Part shown: positions 1 to 7,972 of the stretch, in pieces
Layout of the letters: every line of letters starts with the position of its first letter
Position numbering within the stretch: position 1 is the stretch's first letter
NCBI RefSeq assembly: GCF_029577735.1
Contig: NZ_JARQTO010000001.1
Coordinates: 186,001-250,000 of the forward strand
Source of the DNA: Exercitatus varius
Lineage (GTDB): Bacteria > Pseudomonadota > Gammaproteobacteria > Enterobacterales > Pasteurellaceae
Length of the DNA stretch: 64,000 bases
Reading direction: 5' to 3'
Program-made: the position numbers and the translations under genes
Notes under the pieces: generated by a model
What the model was told of the DNA's origin: nothing
Databases searched by the model: none
Seen by the model: the letters and a program-made list of their open reading frames with translations, nothing else

Positions 1-1007
1 ACGGTTTATTACACATCACGGATATGGCTTGGAAACGTGTTAAACACCCAAGCGAAATCGTGAACGTAGGCGATGAAATTACCGTTAAAGTATTAAAATT
101 TGACAAAGAACGTACGCGCGTATCTTTAGGCTTAAAACAATTAGGCCAGGATCCATGGGTGGCGATCGCTGAAAATCATCCTGTCGGCAGCAAATTAACC
201 GGTAAAGTGACTAACTTAACCGATTACGGTTGTTTTGTTGAAATTTTAGACGGCGTTGAAGGTTTGGTTCACGTATCCGAAATGGATTGGACAAACAAAA
301 ACATCCATCCTTCAAAAGTTGTAAGCTTAGGTGATACCGTTGAAGTGATGGTATTAGAAATCGACGAAGAACGTCGTCGTATTTCTTTAGGCTTGAAACA
401 ATGCAAACCGAATCCGTGGTTGCAATTTGCGGAAACTCACAACAAAGGTGACAAAGTTTCAGGTAAAATCAAATCCATTACCGATTTCGGTATCTTTATC
501 GGTCTTGAAGGCGGTATCGACGGTTTAGTTCACTTATCCGACATTTCCTGGAATGTTCAAGGTGAAGAAGCCGTTCGTAACTACAAAAAAGGCGATGAAG
601 TCGAAGCCGTTGTTTTACAGGTTGATTCGGCTAAAGAACGTATCTCTTTAGGTATCAAACAACTGGAAGATGATCCGTTCAATAACTTCGTATCAGTTAA
701 TAAAAAAGGTGCGGTATTGTCCGCCACTGTAGTTGAAGCTGATGCGAAAGGCGCTAAAGTTGAATTAGCAGGCGGTGTTGAAGGTTATATCCGTGCGGCG
801 GATTTAACGGATGAAGTGGCCGCAGGCGACGTTATTGAAGCGAAATTCACCGGCGTTGACCGTAAAGCACGTATTGTTCACTTATCAGTGAAAGCGAAAG
901 ATCAAGCGGAAGAAGCCGCCGCACTTGCAAGCGTGAACAGCAAACAAGAAGAAGTTGCTATTCCTAACGCAATGGCAGCCGCTTTCCAAGCTGCAAAGGG
1001 TGAATAA
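1..1007 (+). CDS. rpsA: 30S ribosomal protein S1, 3' part
   Basis: The reading frame is open from base 3, upstream of the first visible Met (base 24), so this is the C-terminal portion of S1 with its start outside the window. It binds mRNA on the 30S subunit and helps initiation of structured or weak Shine-Dalgarno messages. At least three S1/OB-fold repeats are visible, each with the pattern GKVTNLTDYGCFVEI ... GLVHVSEMDW or GKIKSITDFGIFIGL ... GLVHLSDISW. The C-terminal tail is Ala-rich and acidic. It is followed by a terminator and then ihfB, the conserved rpsA-ihfB order of gamma-proteobacteria. Identity is clear; only the 5' end is missing. Confidence 0.98.
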   Translation, partial: GLLHITDMAWKRVKHPSEIVNVGDEITVKVLKFDKERTRVSLGLKQLGQDPWVAIAENHPVGSKLTGKVTNLTDYGCFVEILDGVEGLVHVSEMDWTNKNIHPSKVVSLGDTVEVMVLEIDEERRRISLGLKQCKPNPWLQFAETHNKGDKVSGKIKSITDFGIFIGLEGGIDGLVHLSDISWNVQGEEAVRNYKKGDEVEAVVLQVDSAKERISLGIKQLEDDPFNNFVSVNKKGAVLSATVVEADAKGAKVELAGGVEGYIRAADLTDEVAAGDVIEAKFTGVDRKARIVHLSVKAKDQAEEAAALASVNSKQEEVAIPNAMAAAFQAAKGE

Positions 1008-1034
1008 GTTTATTCCTTCCCTTAATTAACTTGA

Positions 1035-1066
1035 AACCGGTGGGTTTCGGCCCACCGGTTATTCCA
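1035..1066 (+). terminator. Intrinsic terminator after rpsA
   Basis: A perfect 10-bp stem (AACCGGTGGG / CCCACCGGTT) with loop TTTCGG lies 28 bases after the rpsA stop. The T-run after it is weak (ATTCC), so some read-through into ihfB is possible. Confidence 0.7.
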
Positions 1067-1160
1067 TATTTACCAGTGAAACAACGTGATTTTTTATGGT
1101 TAACTTTAGAAAAGTGCGGTCAAAAATGACGTTGTTTTATTAAACAAAGGATAAGAGGCG

Positions 1161-1445
1161 ATGACTAAGTCTGAATTAATCGAAGTATTAGCGAGAAAAA
1201 ATCCCTCAATTTCAATGAAGATTGTCGAAAGTTCAGTGAAAGAAATTCTGGAGCAAATGTCAGGTTCTTTAGAAAATAGCGATCGCATTGAAATTCGCGG
1301 CTTTGGCAGTTTTTCATTACATTTTCGTCAACCGCGTTTAGGGCGTAATCCTAAAACCGGCGAAAGTGTGAAGTTGGACGCAAAATGCGTTCCGCATTTT
1401 AAAGCCGGTAAAGAGTTGAAAGAACGGGTTGATTTTAAAGTTTAA
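1161..1445 (+). CDS. ihfB: Integration host factor beta subunit
   Basis: A 94-residue HU/IHF-family protein that pairs with IhfA to bend DNA sharply for transcription, replication and recombination. The family signature is seen in the GFGSFSLHFRQPRLGRNPKTG beta-arm (about residues 46-66), with the minor-groove-intercalating proline in the RNPKTG stretch. Length equals the usual 94. The ATG is preceded by AAAGGATAAGAGG, a strong ribosome binding site. A Haemophilus-type uptake core lies upstream at about 1113. Downstream is a good terminator, so it is probably transcribed with rpsA read-through or from its own promoter. Confidence 0.97.
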   Translation: MTKSELIEVLARKNPSISMKIVESSVKEILEQMSGSLENSDRIEIRGFGSFSLHFRQPRLGRNPKTGESVKLDAKCVPHFKAGKELKERVDFKV

Positions 1446-1475
1446 TACGGCGCTCAATTTGTGAAATTCATCATG

Positions 1476-1503
1476 AAACGACACCTCGGGTGTCGTTTTT
1501 TAT
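1476..1503 (+). terminator. Intrinsic terminator after ihfB
   Basis: CGACACC / GGTGTCG stem with loop TCG, extended by A-T pairs and followed by TTTTTTATATTT, 30 bases after the ihfB stop. Confidence 0.85.
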
Positions 1504-1551
1504 ATTTATTTTTGGCATAATGTAATCGCTTTATCTGTAGGAGAGGGCAGT

Positions 1552-1848
1552 ATGATTAAATATATTTTCGGTTTTATTATTGTATTGGCAATTGTGTTGG
1601 TGGCGATTACTGTCGGAGCGAATAACGATCAGGTTATTACATTCAATTATGTTTTTGCGCAAAGTGATTTTAAACTTTCAACGCTTGTCGCCATTCTTTT
1701 TGGTTTGGGGTTGATTTTGGGCTGGCTTATTACCGGTATTTTTTATCTCCGGCTAAAATTTAAAAATATGGCTTTAACCCGTCAAACTAAACGTTTAACG
1801 CAGCAAATTAACGAATTAACAACCAGTCTCAATAAGGCTGCCGAATAA
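1552..1848 (+). CDS. lapA: LapA (YciS), LPS assembly regulator subunit
   Basis: A 98-residue inner-membrane protein with an N-terminal transmembrane helix (about residues 3-22), a second one (about 42-65) and a short charged cytoplasmic coiled tail. This is the topology of LapA/YciS (DUF1049). LapA works with LapB in controlling LpxC turnover through FtsH and so balances lipopolysaccharide synthesis with phospholipids. Its stop codon overlaps the ATG of lapB (TAATG), indicating translational coupling. The ribosome site AGGAGAGGGCAG precedes the start. Confidence 0.9.
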   Translation: MIKYIFGFIIVLAIVLVAITVGANNDQVITFNYVFAQSDFKLSTLVAILFGLGLILGWLITGIFYLRLKFKNMALTRQTKRLTQQINELTTSLNKAAE

Positions 1849-3026
1849 TGATTGAATTACTCTTCCTGTTATTACCGATTGCTGCCGCTTACGGTTGGTA
1901 CATGGGGCATCGCAGTGCTAAAAAAGATCAGGAAGACATCAGTAATAAACTTTCGCGCGATTATGTGACGGGGGTAAATTTTCTTTTATCCAATCAAACG
2001 GAAAAAGCCGTGGATTTGTTTTTGGATATGCTGCAAAAACAGGAAGCGGAAAATGAAATTGAAAAAAGCTCTCAATTTGAAGCCGAACTGACATTAGGAA
2101 ATTTGTTTCGCTCCCGCGGTGAGGTGGATCGCGCCTTACGTATCCACCAAGCCCTTGACCAGAGCCCCGATTATTCTTTTGAGCAAAAATTATTGGCAAA
2201 GCAGCAACTGATTCGGGATTTTATGTCCGTCGGTTTTTTCGATCGTGCGGAAGCGCTCTGTATCGTGCTGATTGATGAGCCGGAGTTTGCCGAAGGCGCA
2301 TTGCAGCAGCTTTCCGTGATTTATCAAAAGACCAAAGAATGGAAAAAAGCCGTTAATGTGGCGGAAAAACTGGCTAAAATTTCGCCTCAGGATGACAATA
2401 TCGAATTGGCTCAATTCTATTGCGAATACGCCTGCACTTTATCGGCGAACGGTAAGGAAGATAAACAAGCCTTATTGCGGCAGGCTTTGCAGGTTTCGCC
2501 AAGTTGTGTGCGTGCATCGATTTTGTTAGGCAAAGAATTCATGACTCGCGAAGATTATCAAAGTGCGGTCAAAATTTTTGAAAATGTTCTGAACCAGAAT
2601 GCTGATTTCGTCGGTGAAATTTTATCGGTATTGAAAGAATGCTATACCCGTTTGGGACAATTGGATAATTTTGAATTATTTCTCATTCGAGCAAGCCAAA
2701 CGGGCAATGCCGATGTGGATTTGGCGTTAGCGGATTTAATTGAGAAAAAAGACAGTCGAATCGCGGCGCAGAACAAAGTTTATAACCAGCTTAAACAACA
2801 TCCCGGCATGGTGCTATATCATCGTTTTATTCAGTATCAGATTGACGATGCGGAGGCCGGACGGGCGAAAGACAGCCTGGTGTTATTGCATAAAATGGTA
2901 GGGGAGCGGATCAGACAGGGGTTCAGTTACCGTTGTATCAACTGCGGATATCAAAGTCATAAACTGATGTGGTGTTGCCCTTCCTGCCGTCAATGGGAAA
3001 AAATCAAACCTAATAAAGGTATTTAA
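1848..3026 (+). CDS. lapB: LapB (YciM), TPR/rubredoxin-type LPS regulator
   Basis: A 392-residue protein with one N-terminal membrane anchor (about 1-19), a long series of TPR repeats, and a C-terminal rubredoxin-like zinc ribbon with two Cys pairs (CINC about 340 residues in front of CCPSC near the end). LapB is the adaptor that presents LpxC to the FtsH protease; the TPR and metal-ribbon parts face the cytoplasm. Length matches the E. coli protein (about 389). It is coupled to lapA upstream and followed 33 bases later by pyrF, the same order as in enterobacteria. An uptake core lies inside the gene at about 2563. Confidence 0.95.
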   Translation: MIELLFLLLPIAAAYGWYMGHRSAKKDQEDISNKLSRDYVTGVNFLLSNQTEKAVDLFLDMLQKQEAENEIEKSSQFEAELTLGNLFRSRGEVDRALRIHQALDQSPDYSFEQKLLAKQQLIRDFMSVGFFDRAEALCIVLIDEPEFAEGALQQLSVIYQKTKEWKKAVNVAEKLAKISPQDDNIELAQFYCEYACTLSANGKEDKQALLRQALQVSPSCVRASILLGKEFMTREDYQSAVKIFENVLNQNADFVGEILSVLKECYTRLGQLDNFELFLIRASQTGNADVDLALADLIEKKDSRIAAQNKVYNQLKQHPGMVLYHRFIQYQIDDAEAGRAKDSLVLLHKMVGERIRQGFSYRCINCGYQSHKLMWCCPSCRQWEKIKPNKGI

Positions 3027-3059
3027 GTTTAACGTATTTTTACTACAAGGAAACCAAAA

Positions 3060-3758
3060 ATGGACAGCAAAATTATTGTTGCGTTAGATTACGAAACGGA
3101 AGCGGAAGCATTGAATCTGGTTGAGCAAATCGATCCAAGCCTTTGCCGGTTAAAAGTGGGTAAAGAAATGTTTACCACCTTGGGAACGAATTTTGTGAAA
3201 CAATTACAGGAACGAAAATTTGACGTATTTTTGGATTTAAAATTCCATGATATTCCTAATACGGTTGCGCGCGCGGTACGTTCTGCGGCGGATTTAGGCG
3301 TGTGGATGGTGGATTTGCATGCCAGCGGCGGTTTACGCATGATGGAAGAAGCAAAAAATATTCTTGAACCGTACGGCAAAGATGCGCCGCTCCTGATCGG
3401 TGTTACCGTGTTAACCAGCATGGAAGATCTGGATTTGTTGCAGATTGGAATTAACGCCTCGCCAATGGAACAAGTTATTCGCTTAGCGCATTTAACTCAG
3501 CGTGCCGGTTTGGACGGCGTGGTTTGTTCGCCGCAGGAAGTGGAAATTTTACGCAGAAATCTTGGACCGGATTTCAAACTGGTGACACCGGGGATTCGCC
3601 CTGTGGGAGCCGAATTCGGCGATCAACGCCGTGTCATGACGCCGTCGGCCGCCGTGCGTTCGGGATCCGATTATTTGGTGATTGGACGCCCGATTACTCA
3701 GGCAGAAAATCCGGCGGAAGTGCTGCGTTCCATTAACGCTTCTTTAACCAATATCTGA
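3060..3758 (+). CDS. pyrF: Orotidine 5'-phosphate decarboxylase
   Basis: A 232-residue OMP decarboxylase, the last step of de novo UMP synthesis. The catalytic signature DLKFHDIPNTVARAV (about residues 59-73) carries the Lys-Asp active-site network, and the phosphate-loop motif PGIRP with the C-terminal VIGRPIT is present. The start follows an AAGGAAACC ribosome site. It sits between lapB and yciH, as in E. coli, and yciH starts 11 bases after its stop, so lapA-lapB-pyrF-yciH is probably one operon. Confidence 0.97.
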   Translation: MDSKIIVALDYETEAEALNLVEQIDPSLCRLKVGKEMFTTLGTNFVKQLQERKFDVFLDLKFHDIPNTVARAVRSAADLGVWMVDLHASGGLRMMEEAKNILEPYGKDAPLLIGVTVLTSMEDLDLLQIGINASPMEQVIRLAHLTQRAGLDGVVCSPQEVEILRRNLGPDFKLVTPGIRPVGAEFGDQRRVMTPSAAVRSGSDYLVIGRPITQAENPAEVLRSINASLTNI

Positions 3759-3769
3759 TTTCAGAACTG

Positions 3770-4084
3770 ATGAATACATTGGTTTATTCCACGGAAAGCG
3801 GCCGCATTAAGCCGGAGAAACCACAAACCGTGCGCCCGAAAGGGGACGGTATTGTGCGAATTCATCGGCAAACCAGCGGTCGAAAAGGGGCGGGCGTGAG
3901 TTTGATCGCCGGATTGGATCTGACCGACGATGAATTAAAAAAGCTGGCAGCCGAACTGAAAAAACGTTGCGGATGCGGCGGTTCCGTCAAAGACGGCAAC
4001 ATTGAAATTCAGGGCGAAAAACGTAAATTGCTGAAACAGCTGCTGGAACAAAAGGGCTTCACCGTGAAATTAGCCGGCGGTTAG
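3770..4084 (+). CDS. yciH: YciH, SUI1/eIF1-like translation factor
   Basis: A 104-residue protein of the SUI1/eIF1 family (E. coli YciH, 108 residues). The family core is visible in the segments RIHRQTSGRKGAGVSLI and LKKRCGCGGSVKDGNIEIQG and the C-terminal KGFTVKLAGG. It binds the 30S subunit and affects start-codon or initiator-tRNA selection, although its exact bacterial role is less settled. It is the last gene of the pyrF operon and the last clear core gene before the accessory block. Confidence 0.93.
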   Translation: MNTLVYSTESGRIKPEKPQTVRPKGDGIVRIHRQTSGRKGAGVSLIAGLDLTDDELKKLAAELKKRCGCGGSVKDGNIEIQGEKRKLLKQLLEQKGFTVKLAGG

Positions 4085-4146
4085 AACAAAAGTGCGGGCG
4101 ATTTTCGTCGAGTTTTTTTACGGCGTGAATAGAGATTTCAAACACA

Positions 4147-4185
4147 AAAAAGCCGTCTGAGTTAATGCTCAGACGGTTTTCTTTT
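4147..4185. terminator. Bidirectional terminator between yciH and nitroreductase
   Basis: Stem CCGTCTGAG / CTCAGACGG (4153-4161 and 4169-4177) with A-rich 5' and T-rich 3' flanks lies between two convergent genes. Confidence 0.85.
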
Positions 4186-4197
4186 TAAGGCTTAATA

Positions 4198-4863
4198 TTA
4201 TTTTGCCCAAATGACCACATCTTCCTGCGGACGGCGGGCTTTCTGTGCGATCTCTTGCGTACGATAACCGAAGGTAACCGCAACGGATACACCCCATTCT
4301 TTCGGATCGAACAAACCGGCTTCGGATAATACGCGGTTCATTTCCGCATAATTGAATCCTTCAATCGGACAGGAATCAATGCCGACCATGGCCGCGCCGG
4401 TCATCATATTGCCCAGCGCAATGTAAGTTTGTTTACTGCACCAATCGAATAAGGCGCGTTCGTTATCCAGCGTTTTCATATCGTTGGCTTGGAAATCTTT
4501 GTATTTTTTTAATGTGGCTTCGATGGCAGCCGGTTCGGTGACGCCGCGGCGTTTGATGCCTTCCAACATAAACTCGGTGTCGTAGCGGGCATTTTTCTTG
4601 GCGAGAATCACGACAATGTGGCTTGCGCTGTCCAACGTTGTTGCCATTCCCCAGGAGAACGGTTTAATCGCTTCACGTAATTTCGGATCTTGCAGCACAA
4701 TGAATTTCCAGGGTTCGCTGCCTACGGAGCTTGGCGATAAACGTCCGAGTTCTAGAATAAAATTGAAATCCTGATCGCTGATTTTACGGTTTGCGTCGTA
4801 ATAACGGCAGGATTTGCGGTTTTTAAATGCGGATAAAACTTGTTCTGTGGTTAAAATAGTCAT
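4198..4863 (-). CDS. NfsB-type NAD(P)H nitroreductase
   Basis: A 221-residue FMN-dependent oxidoreductase of the NfsB/FRase I branch. N-terminal RKSCRYYD (FMN phosphate contact) and LSPSSVGSEPWKFIVL are typical, and the C-terminal GYRTQEIAQKARRP matches the family. It reduces nitro groups and quinones with two electrons from NAD(P)H in the cytoplasm. The start follows AAGGATTTTTTT on the minus strand. Single gene, convergent with yciH. The physiological substrate cannot be read from sequence. Confidence 0.88.
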   Translation of the reverse strand: MTILTTEQVLSAFKNRKSCRYYDANRKISDQDFNFILELGRLSPSSVGSEPWKFIVLQDPKLREAIKPFSWGMATTLDSASHIVVILAKKNARYDTEFMLEGIKRRGVTEPAAIEATLKKYKDFQANDMKTLDNERALFDWCSKQTYIALGNMMTGAAMVGIDSCPIEGFNYAEMNRVLSEAGLFDPKEWGVSVAVTFGYRTQEIAQKARRPQEDVVIWAK

Positions 4864-4972
4864 AAAAAAATCCTTACTTTTCTGATGAAACCTTTGATCA
4901 TTATAAAAGGTTTGGCTTACTAATTATAGTCAATAATCGGAAAAGTGCGGTCAAAAAATACGATGTTTTTTA

Positions 4973-5285
4973 TTATTTCCACAGCTCAATCAAATCCATC
5001 TGCGCCGGTGCAAGAAAGCTTTTTTGCGAACTTTGCCGCACCACGTCGGTTTCGCCCAAATGCCCGAGCAACAATGCCGAATCCGGATCGTGATATTTTT
5101 ACATTTCGCGGGCTTTTGCCGGACTTTGGTTGGCGTAACAGTATTTGCAACCGCTGGGGCAGCTGTCGTATGCGCCAATGTCGCGGGTTTCGATGCAGCC
5201 GCAATGTTGACGTGATCCTTGGTGTTTTAACGTTTTGAAATTCACTCCGTTGACACGCCTGAGAATGTCGAGCCGTCATGTAACA
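4973..5285 (-). pseudogene. 3' remnant of a DUF1848 (radical-SAM-like) gene
   Basis: Read on the minus strand, this stretch encodes the C-terminal quarter of the same family as the intact gene at 15136-16083: VNFKTLKHQGSRQHC, GAYDSCPSGCKYCYANQSP, then DPDSALLLGHLGETDVV and SFLAPAQMDLIEL. It contains an in-frame TAA at 5099-5101 where the intact copy has Arg in REMRKLHD, and the frame breaks near 5275-5285. No 5' portion is present. It is therefore a decayed 3' tail. Confidence 0.85.
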
Positions 5286-5289
5286 AGAC

Positions 5290-5427
5290 GAATTAGTGGC
5301 GTTTAACGAGGGAAAACTGAAATTTGCTGCGGATTGGATCTTACCGTTTATGCCGCGTAAAATGTTACTCAAAGCATCGCGTAAAGCGATGGAAAAAGCC
5401 GATAAGGAGGCAATATGCAGGCGGTGA
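5290..5427 (+). pseudogene. C-terminal remnant of a probable short-chain dehydrogenase
   Basis: This frame begins without a start codon and reads ELVAFNEGKLKFAADW then ILPFMPRKMLLKASRKAMEK to a TGA at 5425-5427. The shape resembles the C-terminal end of a classical SDR oxidoreductase, but the family call is an inference from a short tail. It overlaps the start of the next gene by 13 bases, suggesting the lost gene was once translationally coupled to it. It directly abuts the DUF1848 remnant, so the junction at about 5286 is a recombination point. Confidence 0.55.
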
Positions 5428-6059
5428 TCATCGGCGCCACGGGCGCAACGGGACAGGAGCTCGTTCAACAGTTATTGGACAATCCGGATTATTCGCAAGT
5501 GACCGTTTTTGTGCGCAGAGCGGTGCCGTTGCAACATCCTAAACTGACGGTAGAAGTGATTGATTTTGACCGGCCGCAAACTTGGCAACACAAGGTGCGT
5601 GGCGATGTGCTGTTTTCTTGTTTGGGCACCACGCTCAAAGCCGCGGGCAGCAAGGCGGCGCAATGGAAAATCGATTATCAGTACCAATATGATGTTGCCA
5701 ACATTGCACGTCAAAACGGCGTGCCGCGTTGTGTACTGGTGTCATCGGGTTATGCGAACAGTCGCTCTCGTTTCTTCTATACGCGAATGAAAGGGCAACT
5801 CGAGCAAGACATCACGCAACTGGGTTTTCCGCAATTGCTGATCTTCCGACCACCGTCGCTGATTCGCCCGAATACCGACCGTGCCGGCGAACGCTGGGTG
5901 ATTAGAGTGTTAAACGGGCTGAATAAAATCGGCTTGTTGCAAAGTATGAAACCGATGCCGACCACCGTACTGGCCAGCGCGTTAATTCAAGCGGTCAAAC
6001 AAAAACCGCTCGGCACTTTTATTTTGGAAAGTGCGGAGATTTGGGCGTTGGCGAAATAA
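5415..6059 (+). CDS. NAD(P)H-binding oxidoreductase, YraR-like
   Basis: A 214-residue Rossmann-fold protein of the atypical SDR group (YraR / HTATIP2-like). The N-terminal nucleotide motif VIIGATGATGQELVQQLL is clear, CLGTTLKAAGS follows beta-4, and SSGYANSRSRFFYTRMKG carries the Ser/Tyr/Lys-type catalytic region (about residues 112-131). It follows an AAGGAGGCAAT ribosome site that lies inside the tail of the broken upstream gene. The substrate is unknown; YraR itself is poorly characterised. Confidence 0.8.
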   Translation: MQAVIIGATGATGQELVQQLLDNPDYSQVTVFVRRAVPLQHPKLTVEVIDFDRPQTWQHKVRGDVLFSCLGTTLKAAGSKAAQWKIDYQYQYDVANIARQNGVPRCVLVSSGYANSRSRFFYTRMKGQLEQDITQLGFPQLLIFRPPSLIRPNTDRAGERWVIRVLNGLNKIGLLQSMKPMPTTVLASALIQAVKQKPLGTFILESAEIWALAK

Positions 6060-6081
6060 GCATCACATCCCGTGAAAAAAT

Positions 6082-6142
6082 AAGCGGTCGGATCCGAGCG
6101 GAAATTTGCAAATGGCAAAACTTAGTCCGAATCCGACCGCTT
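6082..6142. terminator. Uptake-signal-type inverted repeat between convergent genes
   Basis: A perfect 12-bp arm pair, AAGCGGTCGGAT (6082-6093) and ATCCGACCGCTT (6131-6142), lies between convergent genes. The right arm carries an Apl-dialect uptake core (ACCGCTTGT, 6136-6144). The loop is long, so termination strength is uncertain. Confidence 0.55.
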
Positions 6143-6145
6143 GTC

Positions 6146-6508
6146 TTACGCCTTACTCCGCAAAATCCCCGCTAAATTCTCCTCCAACCAGTCGACTAAA
6201 TCCGCCAGTTTTGTTCCCGCTTCTTTGCCGTAATCGGTCAGCGAATATTCCACATGCGGCGGGACGGTGTTATAGGATTTGCGAATCAGCATGCCGTCTT
6301 GTTCCAACTGTTGCAGCGTTTGGGTCAGCATCCGCTCGCTCACGCCTTCAATTTCTTTACGGATTTCGCTGAAACGTCTGGTGCCTTTCATCAATACGAT
6401 CATCACCAACACGCCCCAGCGATTGGTCAGGTGCTGCAAGATCTGTCTGGAAGGGCAATTTGCCGCTAACACATAGCCTCGTCCGGCTAAATCAGAAAAT
6501 TTTTCCAT
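6146..6508 (-). CDS. HxlR-family winged-helix regulator (copy 1)
   Basis: A 120-residue HxlR/MarR-like regulator. The helix-turn-helix core runs from ILQHLTNRWGVLVMIVLMKG through FSEIRKEIEGVSERMLTQTL and the wing YNTVPPHVEYSLTDYG. The single N-terminal Cys in NCPSRQILQ is the position used as redox/electrophile sensor in several HxlR proteins. The Met at 6508 is preferred over an upstream in-frame Met because it follows AAAGGAAATAAAA and matches the start of the paralogue at 18957-19322. Upstream and divergent lies a paired dyad operator (6552-6599). The gene it should control has been deleted. Confidence 0.9.
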   Translation of the reverse strand: MEKFSDLAGRGYVLAANCPSRQILQHLTNRWGVLVMIVLMKGTRRFSEIRKEIEGVSERMLTQTLQQLEQDGMLIRKSYNTVPPHVEYSLTDYGKEAGTKLADLVDWLEENLAGILRSKA

Positions 6509-6551
6509 TTTTATTTCCTTTAGTTTCAATCGGTTAAAAAATATTTTCAAA

Positions 6552-6599
6552 CTTACATTTTTGTAAGTACTTTTTAAAAGTAAGCTATGTGAATATACT
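6552..6599 (+). promoter_or_regulatory. HxlR-type operator and promoter, copy A
   Basis: Two adjacent dyads, CTTACATTTTTGTAAG (6552-6567) and TACTTTTTAAAAGTA (6568-6582), are followed by a TATACT -10 element at 6594-6599. The same arrangement recurs at 20094, 24646 and 30912. The dyads cover the -35 region, as expected for a repressor. Confidence 0.75.
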
Positions 6600-6690
6600 A
6601 CGCCACATCAGCGAGATTGGCAATCTTAATCAGCTGAACAGAGAGACGTTTAAACGTTTTACGGTGGCAGGAAAGTCGTTTGAAATAAGG
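6594..6690 (+). pseudogene. Deletion scar of a third NAD(P)H-binding paralogue
   Basis: The 5' half (CACATCAGC ... GGCAATCTTAATCA) matches the leader of the gene at 31013. It is fused directly to GTTTAAACGTTTTACGGTGG and GTTTGAAATAAGG, which match the last codons and downstream flank of that gene, including the following uptake signal. The whole coding region between is missing. This explains why HxlR copy 1 faces an operator with no gene behind it. A USS and nothing else recognisable fill 6691-6783. Confidence 0.8.
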
Positions 6691-6783
6691 TAAAGTGCGG
6701 TCAAATTTTGATAGGTTTTTTTATTTGCGGATTTTTTCAGAATTTCACCGATTACATGGTTTCGTTGTCATAGCATATTGATA

Positions 6784-6822
6784 AAAAAAGCCGTCTGATA
6801 CATTTGCAGACGGCTTTTTATC
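6784..6822. terminator. Terminator downstream of the alpha/beta hydrolase
   Basis: Stem GCCGTCTG (6790-6797) / CAGACGGC (6807-6814) with A-run before and T-run after lies just past the stop of the minus-strand hydrolase gene. Confidence 0.8.
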
Positions 6823-6830
6823 CGGTGTGA

Positions 6831-7916
6831 TTATTTCAATTTCGCTTTAAAGAATTGTTCAAATTTATCAAACGGAATTTTGTTGGCTTGATTGTCGTAT
6901 AAATCCACGTGAGTGGCGTTTGGTACGATATACAGCTCTTTATCTTTGCTGCCTAAGGCTTTAAACGCATCTTCCGAGAAATAACGCGAATGGGCTTTTT
7001 CGCCGTGAACCAATAAAGCGGGGGCGCGTAATTCATCCGCCCGTTGCAAAATCGGCATATTGATGAATGCAATCGGTGTTGTGGTTGTCCACGCACCGGT
7101 TGAACCGACACTACGCGGGTGGTAGCCGCGTTTGGTTTTGTAGAAATCGACATAATCCGCCACGAATTTTGGTGTATCCGCATTAAGCGCGCTGACTTCG
7201 GGCAATACAGGCGTATCACTGGTGTTGGCGTAGTCTTTTTCCTGTGCTTCCCAACGGGCGTTGTTCAAATCTTGTTTCATTTTATAACGGGCATCGGCGT
7301 CCACGCTATCGTTGTAACCTTTTGCCATTACGCGCGTCATATCGTACATGGTACTGGTGGCAACGGCTTTAATGCGGGTATCGGCTGTTGCGGCATTTAA
7401 AGCGAAACCGCCCCAACCGCACACGCCTAACACGCCAATTTTTTCACGATCGACCTTTTCAAGCGAACCCAAGAAATCTACTGCGGCACTAAAATCTTCG
7501 GTATTGATTTCAGGCGAAGCCGAATTGCGTGGCAAGCCCGAACTTTCGCCGGTAAAGGAACCGTCAAACGCCAAGGTAACAAAACCGCGTTCCGCCAAAG
7601 TTTGCGCGTATAAGCCCGAAGTTTGTTCTTTCACGGCACCGAACGGACCGCCCACCGTAATGGCCGGCAATTTACCTTGCGCATTTTTCGGCATATACAA
7701 ATCTGCCGCTAAAGTAATGCCGTAGCGGTTTTTAAAGGTGACTTTACGGTGTTCCACTTTATCGCTTTTCGGGAAAATTTTGTCCCATTCTTGGGTTAAT
7801 TGAATGTGTTGCGCAGGGACGTCTATCGCTGTCGCTGAAGTCATTTCTGCCATAATTGCTCCTGAAAAAAGGGTTGAACCGAGGAATAATGCGGTGGTTA
7901 GGGTTTTGAGTTTCAT
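6831..7916 (-). CDS. Secreted alpha/beta hydrolase with Cys-type nucleophile elbow
   Basis: A 361-residue alpha/beta hydrolase with an N-terminal signal peptide (KLKTLTTALFLGSTLFSG, cleavage near AMA-E or soon after), so it is probably periplasmic. The nucleophile elbow reads GVLGVCGWGG, so Cys sits where Ser normally does, as in dienelactone hydrolases. A late NATHVDLYD gives the His, and LLVHGEKAHSRYFSE is the usual acid-loop region. It is a single gene with a LysR-style intergenic element upstream (7973-8022) but no LysR gene. Substrate unknown; many relatives sit beside LysR genes and oxidoreductases as here. Confidence 0.8.
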   Translation of the reverse strand: MKLKTLTTALFLGSTLFSGAIMAEMTSATAIDVPAQHIQLTQEWDKIFPKSDKVEHRKVTFKNRYGITLAADLYMPKNAQGKLPAITVGGPFGAVKEQTSGLYAQTLAERGFVTLAFDGSFTGESSGLPRNSASPEINTEDFSAAVDFLGSLEKVDREKIGVLGVCGWGGFALNAATADTRIKAVATSTMYDMTRVMAKGYNDSVDADARYKMKQDLNNARWEAQEKDYANTSDTPVLPEVSALNADTPKFVADYVDFYKTKRGYHPRSVGSTGAWTTTTPIAFINMPILQRADELRAPALLVHGEKAHSRYFSEDAFKALGSKDKELYIVPNATHVDLYDNQANKIPFDKFEQFFKAKLK

Positions 7917-7972
7917 TTTTGCTCCTGAATGTGCTGAATGACTGCATTTTAGATCGGAAATTATGGTGTGAT

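Noticed and set aside
5024..5468. Overlapping open frames of 60-160 codons on both strands
   Set aside because: They are shadows of the DUF1848 and SDR remnants; only the frames with family similarity were kept.
4153..6814. GCCGTCTGA in two terminators, nine bases of the Neisseria uptake sequence
   Set aside because: Both lack the final AA and lie in ordinary terminator stems; chance or terminator sequence is enough to explain them, unlike the exact 12-mers elsewhere.
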